From Daphnia carinata (lineage: Eukaryota; Arthropoda; Branchiopoda; Diplostraca; Daphniidae): a stretch of 64,000 nucleotides of DNA. The notes under the pieces were generated by a model, which was not told the DNA's origin, ran no database searches, and was given only the letters and a program-made list of their open reading frames with translations. Positions 30,523 to 41,347 of the stretch are shown here, one piece after another. The stretch lies in the NCBI RefSeq assembly GCF_022539665.2, contig NC_081336.1:4976221-5040220 (forward strand), read 5' to 3'. Numbering within the stretch: the first letter of the stretch is position 1; each line of letters starts with the position of its first letter. Position numbers and translations under genes: made by a program.

Positions 30523-30813
30523 GTGGAAAAAAAAACCGCCAATGAATTATCAAATCATATCGGCAAACGGACGACGAAAAACGAATACTATGCACGTCAT
30601 CTACATGAAGCCATCTTTTTAAGCTTCCCAAAAGGCCCCGCAAAAAACTCAAACAATTCGGCAGAAGCCACTGAAAAGGAACAAAAGAAAAAGCAAGACC
30701 GTGAATTACGAGATCTACCTGCCATTAATAGTTTAAAAGTAGTGATAGACGATAAAGGAATAGTTATCGAACCAATGACGACTGCTAACGCCACAGTATC
30801 ATCTCCTTCTTAG
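30523..30813 (+). CDS. small hydrophilic ORF, unknown
   Basis: A 96-codon frame whose first 15 residues are MEKKTANELSNHIGK in the translation supplied with alternative starts; it is rich in Lys, Glu and Asn with a KEQKKKQDRELRDL stretch. It lies between the decayed Gypsy and the Tc1-like element. It may be the tail of the Gypsy pol region or chance. No family recognised. Confidence 0.2.
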   Translation: MEKKTANELSNHIGKRTTKNEYYARHLHEAIFLSFPKGPAKNSNNSAEATEKEQKKKQDRELRDLPAINSLKVVIDDKGIVIEPMTTANATVSSPS

Positions 30814-31108
30814 ATCAAAGTACAGTATCCTTCACAAAAAAAAGGCACCCCCGCCGATCGCCAAAAATATATTAATGTGTTACGAGCGCTAGATGGCATT
30901 ATAAATAATACAAAATATAAACAAAAAAAGCATGCAATTTTTTGTGTTTGTTGTGATTTTTTTGCTTCGAGCGAAATGGAGAAAAGGGAAATTTTGAGAA
31001 GACGAAGAAAGATAAGTATTATCAGAATTGTAACCTTTTTCTTACCTGATATTTGTTCCTCAAATATTCCCTTTTTCCATTTTCTCCCAACAAAAAAAAT
31101 TGGAAACC

Positions 31109-32669
31109 ATGGCAACCATTTCAAATTGTGCGTTGTCGAAATGGGAACAAATTGTTCAAGTAATACAGAGTAATTGTGAGAGAAAAGTGAAGGTGACTAG
31201 ATAAAGTGACCAGAAGACAGTGCAAGTGGTGAATATTAAAAATGTATCGTGCCAATCAACATCAAACTTAAGTGAAGCGCAACGCGGTGAAACAATTAGA
31301 CTAACTAGAGCCAGGCATTTACAAGTGCAAATGGCCAATTTATTCAGTTGCCCAGGATCAGACTTGCCGTCCGATTATTTCTTGAGCGATTATCGGTAGC
31401 CGTCGATAATCGCAAAAAAATGATCGGCGATCATTCGTCTGTTGAAAAAATTTGATCGGCGATTAAATTTCTTAGCGATTGTTTTTCCGATTATTTTTTA
31501 ACGCCATCTAGCAGTAAGAAAATAGCTTAACACTGTTTAAATTGAAAAAAATTGAAAAAGTGAACATTTCAAAAAAAGCGTCTGCTACAAAAATGACAAA
31601 GCTATGAGTAGACTTTCATATAGTCTCATCTACCGTTCATAGATGTCGCTAAATAATCGAAAAATAATCGCGATTAAAAATTAATTTTTTTCCACTTTAA
31701 TCGCCGTTTGCGATTATTTTAAAATAATTTGATCGCCGATTAAAATTTTAATCGAAATCGCAATCGCGATTAATTTTCAATCGCGATTACGGCAGCTCTG
31801 CACAGGATCAACCGTTCAAAAGTGGCAAAATCGCTTTGTCGTGGAAGAAAGTGTAAAGAGGAAAACAGGAACAGGCTTAAAGAAAAAAATAACAATGCAG
31901 CAGGATAATGCAATAACGCCGCTGCTAACCCTATTACGATAGTTAGAGTTATCGCAGATTTTGCATGTGTTGCCGCAAAGAAATGCGATCTCACGCAGCG
32001 TAACGCGGATAATCGTTAAATTTTGCGACGAACTTTATTAAATCTTTTGTATTGGCCGAAGGCTGTTTTTTCAGATGAAAAACGTTAGGGCATTAATATT
32101 TTTAAAATTTCTGTTAGACAATAATATCTTAAAAATTAGATGTTAATAATTTATTAAGGTCTGAAGATTGTGGTAGAGTTTCTGTCGGAAAAAGGCCCCA
32201 AGATTTCAGCGGGAGCATATTCAGCCAATTAATAGGAGTGGTCGCAAGTTCCTGATCCACTAGTTGAAATCAACGGCAGATTCACGAAAGAAAAATACCT
32301 TGACATCCTGGAAAACATTCCTGCCGTGAATCTGCGAAACTTATTGGCCAGAAGAAACTATTCCTTTCATCCAAACAATTCCCCTATCCATACAGCTGGG
32401 GTAGTAAAGGCTTTGTTTGTTGCCCATCCGCGGATCGAGGTTCTTCCGTGGCCTGCCCGCTCCCTGATCTCGTTGAAAACATTTGGGGGGGGGGGGGAAT
32501 ATTGTTCGTCAATTTGATGCCCGCATAACAAAGAAGAAGCTTTTGCCCATGAACAGAACGCTTGGCAAAATTTAACTGATAGAGGCGCTTATCGTGAAAA
32601 ATTAGCGCTTTCTATGGCAAATAGGCTTCGATTATTCATTGAGACAAACGGTTGGTGGACTCAATATTA
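31109..32669 (+). pseudogene. Tc1-like transposase, split by a MITE and mutated
   Basis: The DNA-binding HTH half reads LSEAQRGETIRLTRARHLQV and ANLFSCPG up to 31357, and resumes after the MITE as STVQKWQNRFVVEESVKRKT at 31804. The catalytic domain follows with the first Asp in YWPKAVFSDEK (GAT, 32074-32076), NGRFTKEKYLDILEN, then NNSPIHTAGVVKALF where the second catalytic Asp of the DN(S/A)PxH motif is Asn (32374-32376), and IEVLPWPARS. A 13-G run (32485-32497) sits where WGN-type coding belongs. The C-terminus LALSMANRLRLFIETNGWW ends at 32669. Frameshifts occur between the blocks. Such enzymes cut and paste DNA at TA sites; this one is dead. Confidence 0.85.
31358..31800. mobile_element. 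443-bp hAT-type MITE inside the Tc1 transposase
   Basis: Ends CAGACTTGCCGT at the left and the inverse of CAGAGCTGCCGT at the right, extending imperfectly into CGATTA. It is flanked by 8-bp repeats CCCAGGAT (31350-31357) and CACAGGAT (31801-31808), 7 of 8 identical. An 8-bp duplication with CAG-type ends is diagnostic of hAT elements. The interior is packed with TAATCGCGATT-like palindromic words and has no ORF, so it must be moved by a transposase from elsewhere. Removing it rejoins the host transposase frame across the insertion site. Confidence 0.85.
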
Positions 32670-32720
32670 ATTTCTAATTTCCTTTACCAGTTTGCTTAAA
32701 TTGTATTATTAAAAAATGTT

Positions 32721-33240
32721 TTTAATTCTTTTTTGGAATCGTTTAAGAAAAGAAAAATATATAACAATTTCCGTTTTCTAAAATTCATTCGCTCAACACT
32801 TTTTCGTCGTAGGCAATGGCCATGTTCGTCGTAGGCTTGCTTGCGGTGGCCGGAATGGTGTTTGGCAGTAGGGTAACTAGAATTTTCTATTGGCGTGGCG
32901 TTGCCATTGGGGGGTAGTATGCGCCATCAGGCACGTTAGGCAGTTCGGATGGCCAACGATGACACCATTTTTATTCTGTTTTTATTCGTTTCTAGTCTCC
33001 AGGACAGTTGAATAAACCCGGCTTGCCCAAACGTAAAATTCTTATTTTGGGGTCAATATTCTTTTTATTAATTGAAGCTATCACACAACTCGTCGTCAAT
33101 TTTGTTCTCTATTTTTTATTTTGTTGCGTGATTCGGTATTTTTTCTATAATGGAGTTATTTTATTTTCTATTACCATAGAAATAGTGTCGATTTCCAAGA
33201 TCGGAAAGTGGGTGGCGATGGGTTCAATTCACCTTTTTTA
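32721..33240. other. no gene seen
   Basis: AT-rich. A 77-codon hydrophobic ORF at 33008-33241 looks like low-complexity chance coding (Phe, Ile and Leu from T-rich DNA). Confidence 0.4.
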
Positions 33241-33244
33241 AGCT

Positions 33245-33440
33245 TACCCGTAGTCTACGTAATTATTCAGATAAATTACCAACGTAATCAGAGGAAGGTT
33301 TAAATTTCGGAGGGCAAGCATTAAGAAATTTGGCAATGGGAATATCGGGATCTCTACCGTGGAGTAAATAAGTAAGGAGGTAAAGTATCGATGAGTGAAG
33401 TCTGTTAAATAGCTGGTTCCAAGGCGTTCTATTGTCTTTA
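33245..33440 (-). pseudogene. Gypsy integrase C-terminal scrap, Gypsy-1-like
   Basis: Minus-strand homology to Gypsy-1 at about 985-1110: the shared words ATTACCAACGTAATC, GGAATATCGGGATCTC and CTACCGTGGAGTAAATA match the Gypsy-1 region coding for the end of the integrase core (HGRDPNIPI). Only about 130 bases are clear, then the similarity fades. Confidence 0.65.
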
Positions 33441-33635
33441 GTTTAAAAGGTTGTTCTTTCATTACATACTTTTATTTCAGTGTTGTTAAGTGTAAATTTT
33501 AATCGTTTAAACCAGTTTGCCCTTTTCCAACGTGTTTGTTTTACTTTCTTAGGGCATAGCAAATTGTGGCGAATTTATTTCCTCAGTTATTATATGCAGA
33601 ATAGATAACGGAATTTTCCCGTAGTTTTTGTAACA

Positions 33636-33790
33636 CATATACGGTTTTCCCCTTAAAGAGACGTGGTTTGTCCTGGTGGGTTCTACTGCTAGTGTTCCTT
33701 TCTGGTTCTACTGCTAGTGTTCCTTTCTGGTTCTACATTCCATTTTACTCACGCTACACGTAATAGGACCAACATTACTTTTACTCCACT
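33636..33790. repeat. repeat shared with 49983-50095
   Basis: ATATACGGTTTTCCCCTTAA and GTTCTACATTCC, then ACGTAATA, occur here and at 49983-50095 in the same order and orientation. Here a 25-bp word (GGTTCTACTGCTAGTG and following) is duplicated in tandem at about 33681-33730. It may be part of an LTR of a family not otherwise recognised. Confidence 0.6.
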
Positions 33791-35064
33791 TTTATTTTTC
33801 GTTTTCCACTTATATTCTCATGCTCATGTATCTTTCTTCTTTTTTCATATTACTTAAACTAAAAATATTTTTAACATGGCGACTGAACGCCTCCAAGTTC
33901 TTTATTGACAATTAGCCTTAATTCCGCCTTAATTCCTGGGAGAACTGGAGGATGCTACATCTGGTAAACGCCACGCACTACGCAGTATCAGCCCATGTTT
34001 GTCTCTTGTACTTTCTGTCGAAAATCCCGACGCCCGAACCATTCAGAGGGGACAGTGGAGGTATAAGCAGAAAGGGAACACTAGCACGGGTAATCCGGAC
34101 AGATGAAGCGGTATCCGGGGTAAGTCCAACACAAGGCAGACACTAGCCAATAGTTCCCGGCAGTTGACGGAAACATACCAATAGACAGCATATGCTAGAA
34201 GTAAACGGAACATGAGAGGATTAGTCCGGCGAATCTTTATTCAGAAGACCTGTAATCGATAGAATATTTTAAAAATTTGCTGACTGCTTCTACATATAAG
34301 TAGAGCGGTCTCTATCGAGAAATATCAAACGCGAATACCAAAAGCCATCGTGACTGGAGCCAGTTTTAGCCCAGAGAGAGGAGGATGTAGCCGGAGAAGA
34401 GACCTACCAAGGGTCAGTTAAGGGGAGATGGAGCTCGGAGGTGGAGATCCTGTGGCTGAAAGAAGGACGAAGGCTGCATCTGTTCCAACGTTTAAAGCTA
34501 TGTCTGTGTATTGCATAAATTTGTCAACGGTGTTTTTGGAATTCGGGGAATATAAAGGCCGGTTTCGGCTGATAAAAGCACACACGGTTTTTCACCGAAG
34601 CCCCCGGAGTCGGCTCTTCCTTTCCTGCTGGTAAATGATCCGTTTACACTGGTCTCTTGCATTTCTTGCTTGTCTTCGTCGTCGCTGCCCGTCATTTCTG
34701 TCCGCCATTGTCTGCCCGATTGGAACCCAAGCCTAGGGAGCTGTCACTGCCCGTTGCATCTGGCCGTCATTATCTGCCCTGCTGGATCTCAAGCCTGTTG
34801 AGCTGTTGATCCTGTCTGTCGGAGTCCTGTCCGAGTTAGCCATCGCTGTTTACTGCCGTTCTACTCCGAGTGCACTTCTGCGTTCTTGCAAGTAATTCTT
34901 GTTCATTACCCGCGTCCGTTTTGTTGCCGCGTTGGAAGTGTATGACCGCGGCAATAACCCTTACACCACCCATAAGCTTTTGCTGGAACCCGAGAAAGGT
35001 TCCAGCAAGGATATACTGCAAATTAACTCGCACTTGCGCGGGTTACCCCCCACCCGTTGCAAAA
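33791..35064. other. no gene; possible LTR or leader of a BEL/Pao-type element
   Basis: No convincing ORF. A TATA-like GAATATAAAGGCC lies at about 34547, followed by GC-richer DNA leading to the hairpin repeats at 35065. Since a BEL/Pao-like gag follows at 36500, this may be that element's LTR and leader. I could not define LTR ends. Confidence 0.35.
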
Positions 35065-35300
35065 TGCTGGGATCATTCGATCCCAGGCCCACTACTTTAC
35101 GCCGAGTCGGCGGTCTCTGACAGATAGGAGCCGTGACCTAGACTTTCTACAGATATGCTGGGATTGTCAATCCTAGGCCCACTACTATACATCTCATCGG
35201 CGGTTTACACCGAGTGAATCTGCGGACAAGCATGATCTAGACACGCTGGGAACGATCTTCCTAAGCCAACTACTTTACTCTGAGTCGGCAGTCTCCGACG
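35065..35300. repeat. three tandem units of about 90 bp, each with a hairpin
   Basis: Units start at 35065, 35156 and 35244 and share CCCACTACTTTAC and GAGTCGGCGGTCTC. Each opens with a short inverted repeat: CTGGGATC/GATCCCAG at 35067-35086 (perfect, 4-base loop), CTGGGATT/AATCCTAG in unit 2, and a weaker one in unit 3. A fourth partial match to the end of the unit (CTGAGTCGACTGTCTCCGAC-like) is at about 37305-37350, after the gag remnant, as expected for paired LTR ends. Confidence 0.75.
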
Positions 35301-35457
35301 TTCGCGACCAAACGCATATTCCAAATTGGTCCTTCGAATAAAACATAATAAAATTTCGGGCAATTTTAGTGTAGGACAGCATATTAAACAAACGTCAGCA
35401 GGCGGTCTTCGCTCGGTTCTAGCACCTGGCAGACACCGAAGTCAGGGCTTCCGAACT

Positions 35458-36111
35458 ATGGAAGGAGTTGGAGAAGACGAGTTGCAAGTTGAGGAGAGAA
35501 AAAGAAGAACTTCATCGAAGAAGCAAGCACTGGAGAGGTAAAGGAACTATCTCCCGCTACACTCCAAGTGCCCATTCCGGCACCGACCCCAACGGCGGTA
35601 TCCCAGGAAATAAAAAAATTTGTGTCCCCCTCCCCTTTGTGTCCCCCTACCCGGATCCTCGAGAGAACCGGAAAGAGTGCCGTTCAAGAAAGCAAAATCA
35701 ACGGTAGCAGAGACGCCAAAAAAGTGGAAGAAAGTTTCCCCGGAATAAAGACTAAGCAAGCAGAAGGCAAAGCGACTAGCTAAAACAGAAATCGTATCAT
35801 CGTCCGACGAGGACGATATATTAAAATCACCTTATTGGACTTAAAATTGTTTGTTCCATTTATATTTGTTGTACAAACCTTTTGTTGGAAAAATAAATTG
35901 AAAAAACACAAAAAACCATTTGTTAAAAAAAAACAATATCAGTTCCGGATAAAAAACAAAGTGCCGGGCGAGTTCAGCATGGAAGACCGAATGGCGGTAA
36001 TAGATGTGAAATTTGAGAGAGTAGGACATGCCTTTCGGATAAACGAAACGGCACCGAGTGATATAAACAACGCATCGACGCGTAGGAAAAGAAGATCGAT
36101 GGAAAAATAAT
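35458..36111 (+). pseudogene. N-terminal gag-like pieces, BEL/Pao type (tentative)
   Basis: Short plus-strand frames with charged, Ser/Pro-rich composition: MEGVGEDELQVEERKRRTSS from 35458, then pieces ending KTEIVSSSDEDDILKSPYW at about 35785-35840. Frames change repeatedly. Position before a DUF1759-like gag suggests the disordered N-terminus of that gag. Confidence 0.35.
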
Positions 36112-37240
36112 AAACATGGCAGAAAGAATCAAGGAGCAGGAAAGCAAAATTGCCGGCCAGAGAGATATGGAAGGAAAACTGGCCGCAATAACAGAAATGG
36201 TGAAACAGATTGATGGGAGGAGCAACGGGGCACTAAATTCAGTGGCAGAGCTAATTGATCAGGCCAGACAGAACATATCTTGAGAAGAACGTATCACAAT
36301 AGTAGTAGACAGTGTGAGAGCGGAAATAAAGAAGATGGTAGAAAAACCAATCGAAGATGGTATGCCTGAGTTGGAGAGTAGCCCGATAAGATGGTCGGAG
36401 CCCTTACGGACGTCGTCTATGGCCGAGTCACCGATATGCACGTGGTTAGAATTGCTAGAGGATCGGGAGTTAATTTGGAAAGAATTAAAATGAAGCAGGT
36501 TTGGAGGATGCAGACGCCGAAAACAAGGATAAATTTATATACAAAACCGAGTCAAGATGGACGGCGATAGTGGCAATAAATGAGAAGGTGGCCCCAGCCC
36601 CAGAGGACAAGCTGCAGGAGAAAAATTTTCTGAATGGTAAAATGAAGAAGCTAAGGGAGAAAAATAAGAAAAACGAGACTCAATCGTCAGTAGTAAGAAC
36701 GGCTTTGTCGCTACCGACGTTTAACGGAGAGATCACGGACTGGAAAGGCTGGAGATTGATGGGAGCAGCGTACCACGCCGATACAAGAATAACAGAAGTG
36801 GAAAAATTCCAATATCTGTGGATACGTCTGAAAGGCAAGGCCGTAGCGTTGGTAGCACATTCACACTTTGATGAAAATCAATACCGAGCAGCCATGGAAA
36901 GGCTGGAACAAAAATTCAGGAGTACGGAGAAATTAAAAGCTCACTACATGAACGAGCCGAGAAGCATCGTAGCAGTCATCCTTGGAGACGCAGCAACGAC
37001 TGAACAGTTGCAGAAGGTGTTGACGGGCTAACGAACGCCGAACTACCCAACGTCAGCCTAAAGGTAGATATGGGCGGTTACGGAGCGTGCATAGCAGGGG
37101 ACGTGTTAAGGGCGCTTCCAAAAACACTAACCCCAAGGTGGTGGCAAATCAAATGGCTCGACGGAGACCAACCAACGTTGGACGCGATTATGAAGGAGTT
37201 GGTCCGAGAAATCCGACTTAGAGAGATGGAAGAAGGGACG
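36112..37240 (+). pseudogene. BEL/Pao-type gag (DUF1759-like) remnant
   Basis: 36112-36490 encodes a coiled-coil-like part (MAERIKEQESKIAGQRDM and on) with one stop near 36283. From 36501 to 37031 comes LSLPTFNGEITDWKGW, TEVEKFQYLWIRLKGKAVAL and FDENQYRAAMERLEQKF, the pattern of the BEL/Pao capsid-like DUF1759 domain. A shift at 37031 leads to ALPKTLTPRWWQIKWLDGDQ. No protease, RT or integrase follows before the Copia-C boundary at 37454, so this is a gag-only remnant or a non-autonomous element. Confidence 0.7.
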
Positions 37241-37453
37241 TGAAATCGGGCGCAGAATGCGCAGTATACGAGGACGGAACCGCAGAAGAGAGCGATACGG
37301 ATTCCACTGAGTCGACTGTCTCCGACATTCGGATTTGCGACCAGGACGCATATACGAAACTTTCAGAGCTACTTGTTTTCTAAGTTGACATAGTTTCATG
37401 CTCCCTTGACCCAATACAATTATACTAGATTTTCAATTTGTGGGCCTCAAAGA

Positions 37454-37747
37454 TGTTGAGAATAAAGATTAGAAACACTAATTCATATATGCGAACATTA
37501 CCTTATCAGTTCCCAGAGTTCGTGAATAAATACATTATATCTAATGTAACTATATATTACACATGCTAAAGAACTTTACCACTTGCAGCAACAATTAATA
37601 TGTAGAAGTGTGCAATGGAAGCTCTTGAAAATTGACAGTAGCAGACGACAGGGAAAAACCAAAACACCAAGGCTAAACAGCATCCTTTTGTGTAAGTGCA
37701 TAAGAAGAGAAGAAAAAGGGTTTGAGCTATATATATTTATATCAACG
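37454..37747 (-). mobile_element. Copia-C 3' LTR (294 bp)
   Basis: Read on the minus strand it starts at 37747 (CGTTGATATAAAT, with the usual first T changed) and ends CTCAACA at 37454. Nearly identical to 48713-49010. A TATATATA-type box lies close to its start. Confidence 0.9.
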
Positions 37748-37762
37748 CTCTCCCTCAAACCC
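37748..37762 (-). other. Copia-C polypurine tract
   Basis: Minus-strand GGGTTTGAGGGAGAG immediately precedes the 3' LTR. Confidence 0.8.
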
Positions 37763-38160
37763 TTGTTGAGCCTATTAGATAGCTGACCTATACTGATCCT
37801 CCTTCTCATCTTATCGGAAGCTTGGGCCACCAGCGTCTGAGTAAATATATCAGTAACTTGATTTTCAGTTCTGGTGAAGGCCTGAAGTAGATAACTCAGC
37901 CATGCAACAGTCCTTGCAACCCTACAAGTAGATATTGTAGTCTGCATCAGTTTTTCAGAGGGCAGCAGAAGACTGCTTGTTGTTGGTTCGGGCTACTGGT
38001 CCACTGTGAAAAAATGCCACCAAACGTAGATCCACGGTCGTTGATAAGTCCAGTTCTCTCTCCCTCGACCCGTATGCCGCAGTCTTCAGTTTCATTGCGA
38101 TATCCGACTTTGTTGATGACTGCTCAACTTTGGGTTTTGAGAACACTTGTTACCTAGCAG
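37748..38160 (-). pseudogene. Copia-C RNase H tail
   Basis: Minus-strand coding reads VARTNNKQSSAAL, a frame break, then ARTVAWLSYLLQAF and TENQVTDIFTQTLVAQASDK, the end of Copia RNase H (compare ADILAKPWPVPRF in Copia-B). It ends at the purine tract. Upstream coding dissolves within 200 bases. Confidence 0.7.
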
Positions 38161-40680
38161 ATGGCACATGCAAGAACGGGGCACGTTTGCAGAGCCAAGT
38201 AGAGAAGAGCGCCAAGTTCATAGAAATGCTTAATTTTCTCTCCCTCGCTCTTCGACTTTAAGCAAGAGCCGGAGCGCAGCTGGGTATGGAACGGCTTCAG
38301 GTTTCACGCTCTGCCATTCGAATCCTGCCACTAGTTTGTCAACTAGGTGGTTTGCCACAAGATGGTCTGTCGATCAATCCAATCTATTCTCCTTCACAGA
38401 GAAACTCGTTGATGTGTTTGTCTAAATGTTGGCTCGTTTCTCTCCATGTCAAGGAAGACCGGTGTAGCTCTTCCGTAAAGTCTGGAATTGAACAAGAATT
38501 ACGCATTGGATGCAGTGGTAAACGCGGCAGAGTTCATTCGAGACAGCGGACTGCTAACAACTTGTGCAAAGAAAATTCCCTAAATGGCAATGTTCAAGCT
38601 GGGATATAGTCCTCTCTGTCACAAAAATTCAAAATGAAGTACTGGGCGACGGCAGAACCCGCGACGGCAATCCTCCGCGTTACACCTAATCTAAAAGCGA
38701 ACGGCATTACAGAAACTGAGGTACATGATAAACCATTTACAAACGCAAGACTCCAACGTACACGGTGCTAAAAATAGCAAACTTTTTTTATCCTCCAATA
38801 CAAAACCATCCTTCGTCATGCTCCATGGCTACTCCTCAATCTCCAAATGAATAGTTTTCACTAGCGGCGACGTTAAACCGTTTTTCAAAGAAAAATATGG
38901 AATTTGATGATATTGACGAAAAGAAGTGGTTCAATATACTTATTCTTGAAGTATCCTCTCTCCAATAGTGTACAGAACGCGAATGGTGTAAATAGGTCAA
39001 GTGCAAAATTTCCACTTTGCACTGCCATTGCAATTTCCTGCAATGTCCCCATTAAACCAAGAAAGTGGAAACAATTCATAGGAAAGACAATAAAACTTTG
39101 CGGAGCATGCGTGATGATATGGTGCTATTGAATGGCCTATAGTTTCTATGAAGCGAATCAATTGAACAGCAAAGAGTGTCAATAGCTTCCATCGCTTCCT
39201 TAGCTGAAGTGATGAGTTCAGAACACTTCCAACACAAAATTACATTCTACAAAAATCCAGGCTCGTTCACAATCACTTCCAAAGCTTCCACTTCAAAGAA
39301 ATACTTAAAGGAAGCAAAATAGTATGTAGGCTATGATCACAAACCAGCATTAATCCAAAGTGTAATCATCGCTCGAGAAAATGCGTTCAATCCCCTCCGT
39401 TGCAACGATGATGCGTCCTCCATCAGCTGTCAACTTTCAACCAAGCAACGGCGTACATCAGCCACCCCAATATTGAATTTAAGGACTCGTTCAGAAGGGC
39501 TCCGATGAATTAGAACTCCACGCCAGCGATGTTAGTAGTACAGACATCATCTCATCTCGGATGTTCGGTTTGGACATCAAAGCGACCCTGTTCAAACCAT
39601 CACTACCACGCTGGGGATAGCGAAGGTATCTAAAACTCTTCCCCCACCCCCAAGGTGAGATCTAATATCAATTAGAACCTGCATTTTGTGGCTCCGAGAA
39701 ATCCTACACAAATTTAACAGAGTTGTCGTCGGCTTCCAAATTCCTCTTCATGAGGTAAACCTTTGTCGAACCACTGTTAACATCTTTGAGGAATGCGATG
39801 CAGGTCTCTTCAATTGGAATTAGTGGTTAAAGCCATAAGACGAATCAGGCATATAGTTAAGTCGGATGCAAGATGCAGAAAACTGTAAGCCACCAAGAAG
39901 TGGCCTTCTGTGATCAAACACAGAAATTATACTTCCATAAGTTCATATTTGGATGGGGCTTTAAAAAGTAGATATCGGGATTTTTGAGTGGAATGAATAA
40001 CCTGTAAATGGGAGCTCACTTTCTCCTTGAAAGAAAAAGGTCACGAAAGACTTCAGAAAATACAAACAAAAGCTACAAAATAAATGAAGAAAACACCTCA
40101 GCTCTACATACCAAAAGAAAGGATTTCCTTAATCATGAAGGAGAGCTGTCTCGAGATTTGGGTACACTGTTTAAGACGAGGCACCTAATGGTAACGGTGA
40201 TTGAAACCAAAAAAAGGAGCGGTGAGTAAACATTCACAGCTTTGTTTGGCAGCGAATCTTCACTCATCGGTTCAGAAACATTTTATCTCCACGACCTGTT
40301 TGGCTGGGAATACATAAATTCTTGACAAGTATTACTTCGCATTTGGACATTATTGGCTTGCGGGTAATGTGGATTATACGGCAGTGGCTGGCTAATCGCT
40401 TCAGAAGACATGGAGTTTCTCCTATAACGCTCGACTTTTTCTTTACCTTTGAGCACAGCTTGCCGTCCGGATACAATACTTGCATATTTGATATGGTCCA
40501 CATTGGCATCTTGAACAACGGGCAATGCTAAAGCAACTTCTCTTTGTGCTTCAAAAATATTAATACACTTGTGTGCAAGCTCCAGATAAGATTCAGATAT
40601 TTTGTTCAAGCTTTGTTTCATTCTGATGAGCTTCACAGCCTCATTTTTCATGGAACACCCCGTCATTTCTGGGCCAATTT
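38161..40680. other. Copia-C interior, unrecognised
   Basis: About 2.5 kb where RT and integrase would be expected on the minus strand. I could not find Copia motifs. Short frames exist, such as the minus-strand 127-codon ORF at 40283-40666 (helical, with LAHKCINIFEAQREVALALP) and a plus-strand stretch near 38880-38950 (EFDDIDEKKWFNILILEV), but none is identifiable. The interior may be highly diverged, or replaced by non-coding cargo. Confidence 0.4.
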
Positions 40681-40710
40681 ACTGGCTCGTGTTACTTATT
40701 TTAACTGTTC

Positions 40711-41102
40711 TGTCACCTACGGTGCTGCCCTCGCGGGCAGGGCTGTAGGGGGCACGGGCCTACGCGTTATTGCGTGCCCATTTTTTTTTATTCTTTTGTT
40801 TTCTTACCCCTTTCTATGGAAAGGGGTAAGGTAGTATGGTATTGTAAACCGACCCAGACAGTCAATTTCGTCTCGTCTCCTTTGTCAAAACTCAGACCAG
40901 TCGTCTAGTTTTTCGTTTTACTCGTCTCTTCAGTTTTTTGCTCTCAGTTCCCCAAATCAAGCGTGCCATCTTTCCCTTTCTTTTTCCAAGTCATAACAAA
41001 GCAGTCCCTTTTGTTATATCATCGTCATTTTTATTTCATCTTCATTCACCCTCATCATCATCATCCTTCTCTGTTACAGCTCTTGCACGAGAGTCTGTAA
41101 CA
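40711..41102 (+). mobile_element. candidate BEL-1 5' LTR
   Basis: Starts TGTCACCTACGG and ends CTGTAACA two bases before a tRNA-Phe-type primer site. The 5' part is GC-rich with a CTGCCCTCGCGGGCAG palindrome. No matching 3' copy was found after pol, so the boundaries rest on the primer site and termini only. Confidence 0.5.
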
Positions 41103-41104
41103 AA

Positions 41105-41123
41105 TGGTGCCGAAAACCGGGAT
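41105..41123 (+). other. BEL-1 primer-binding site (tRNA-Phe type)
   Basis: TGGTGCCGAAAACCGGGAT differs by one base from the complement of the tRNA-Phe 3' end (TGGTGCCGAAACCCGGGAT), by recall of eukaryotic tRNA-Phe. Confidence 0.7.
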
Positions 41124-41347
41124 TTGACGAAAACGTGCAATTCCTGTCCTCGTTAGTAAAAACCCTCGCTTGCTTTGTAAATTGTCGGGTATTCTCCCTG
41201 TAAACCTTTGACAGACGTCCACGCCAGCCTGAAGGCACCCACCTGTCCACCACGCGTTTGCCATCTGATAAGAAGATCGGTGTATCTACGTGAATCATCG
41301 ACATCCGTTAACGTGTGACTATCAGCCTAAAACCACGTTTCTACGTC

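Larger units (their letters stand above)
30821..32720 (+). mobile_element. Tc1-like transposon, broken
   Basis: The left end may be TACAGTATCC at 30821, of the usual Tc1 type (TA then CAGT), about 290 bp before the transposase start. No matching right inverted repeat was found by 33000, so that end may be lost. A transposase spans 31109-32669 and is split by the MITE at 31358-31800. Confidence 0.65.

Noticed and set aside
33008-33241. 77-codon hydrophobic ORF as a membrane protein
   Set aside because: T-rich DNA gives Phe/Leu/Ile runs by chance; no start context or homology.
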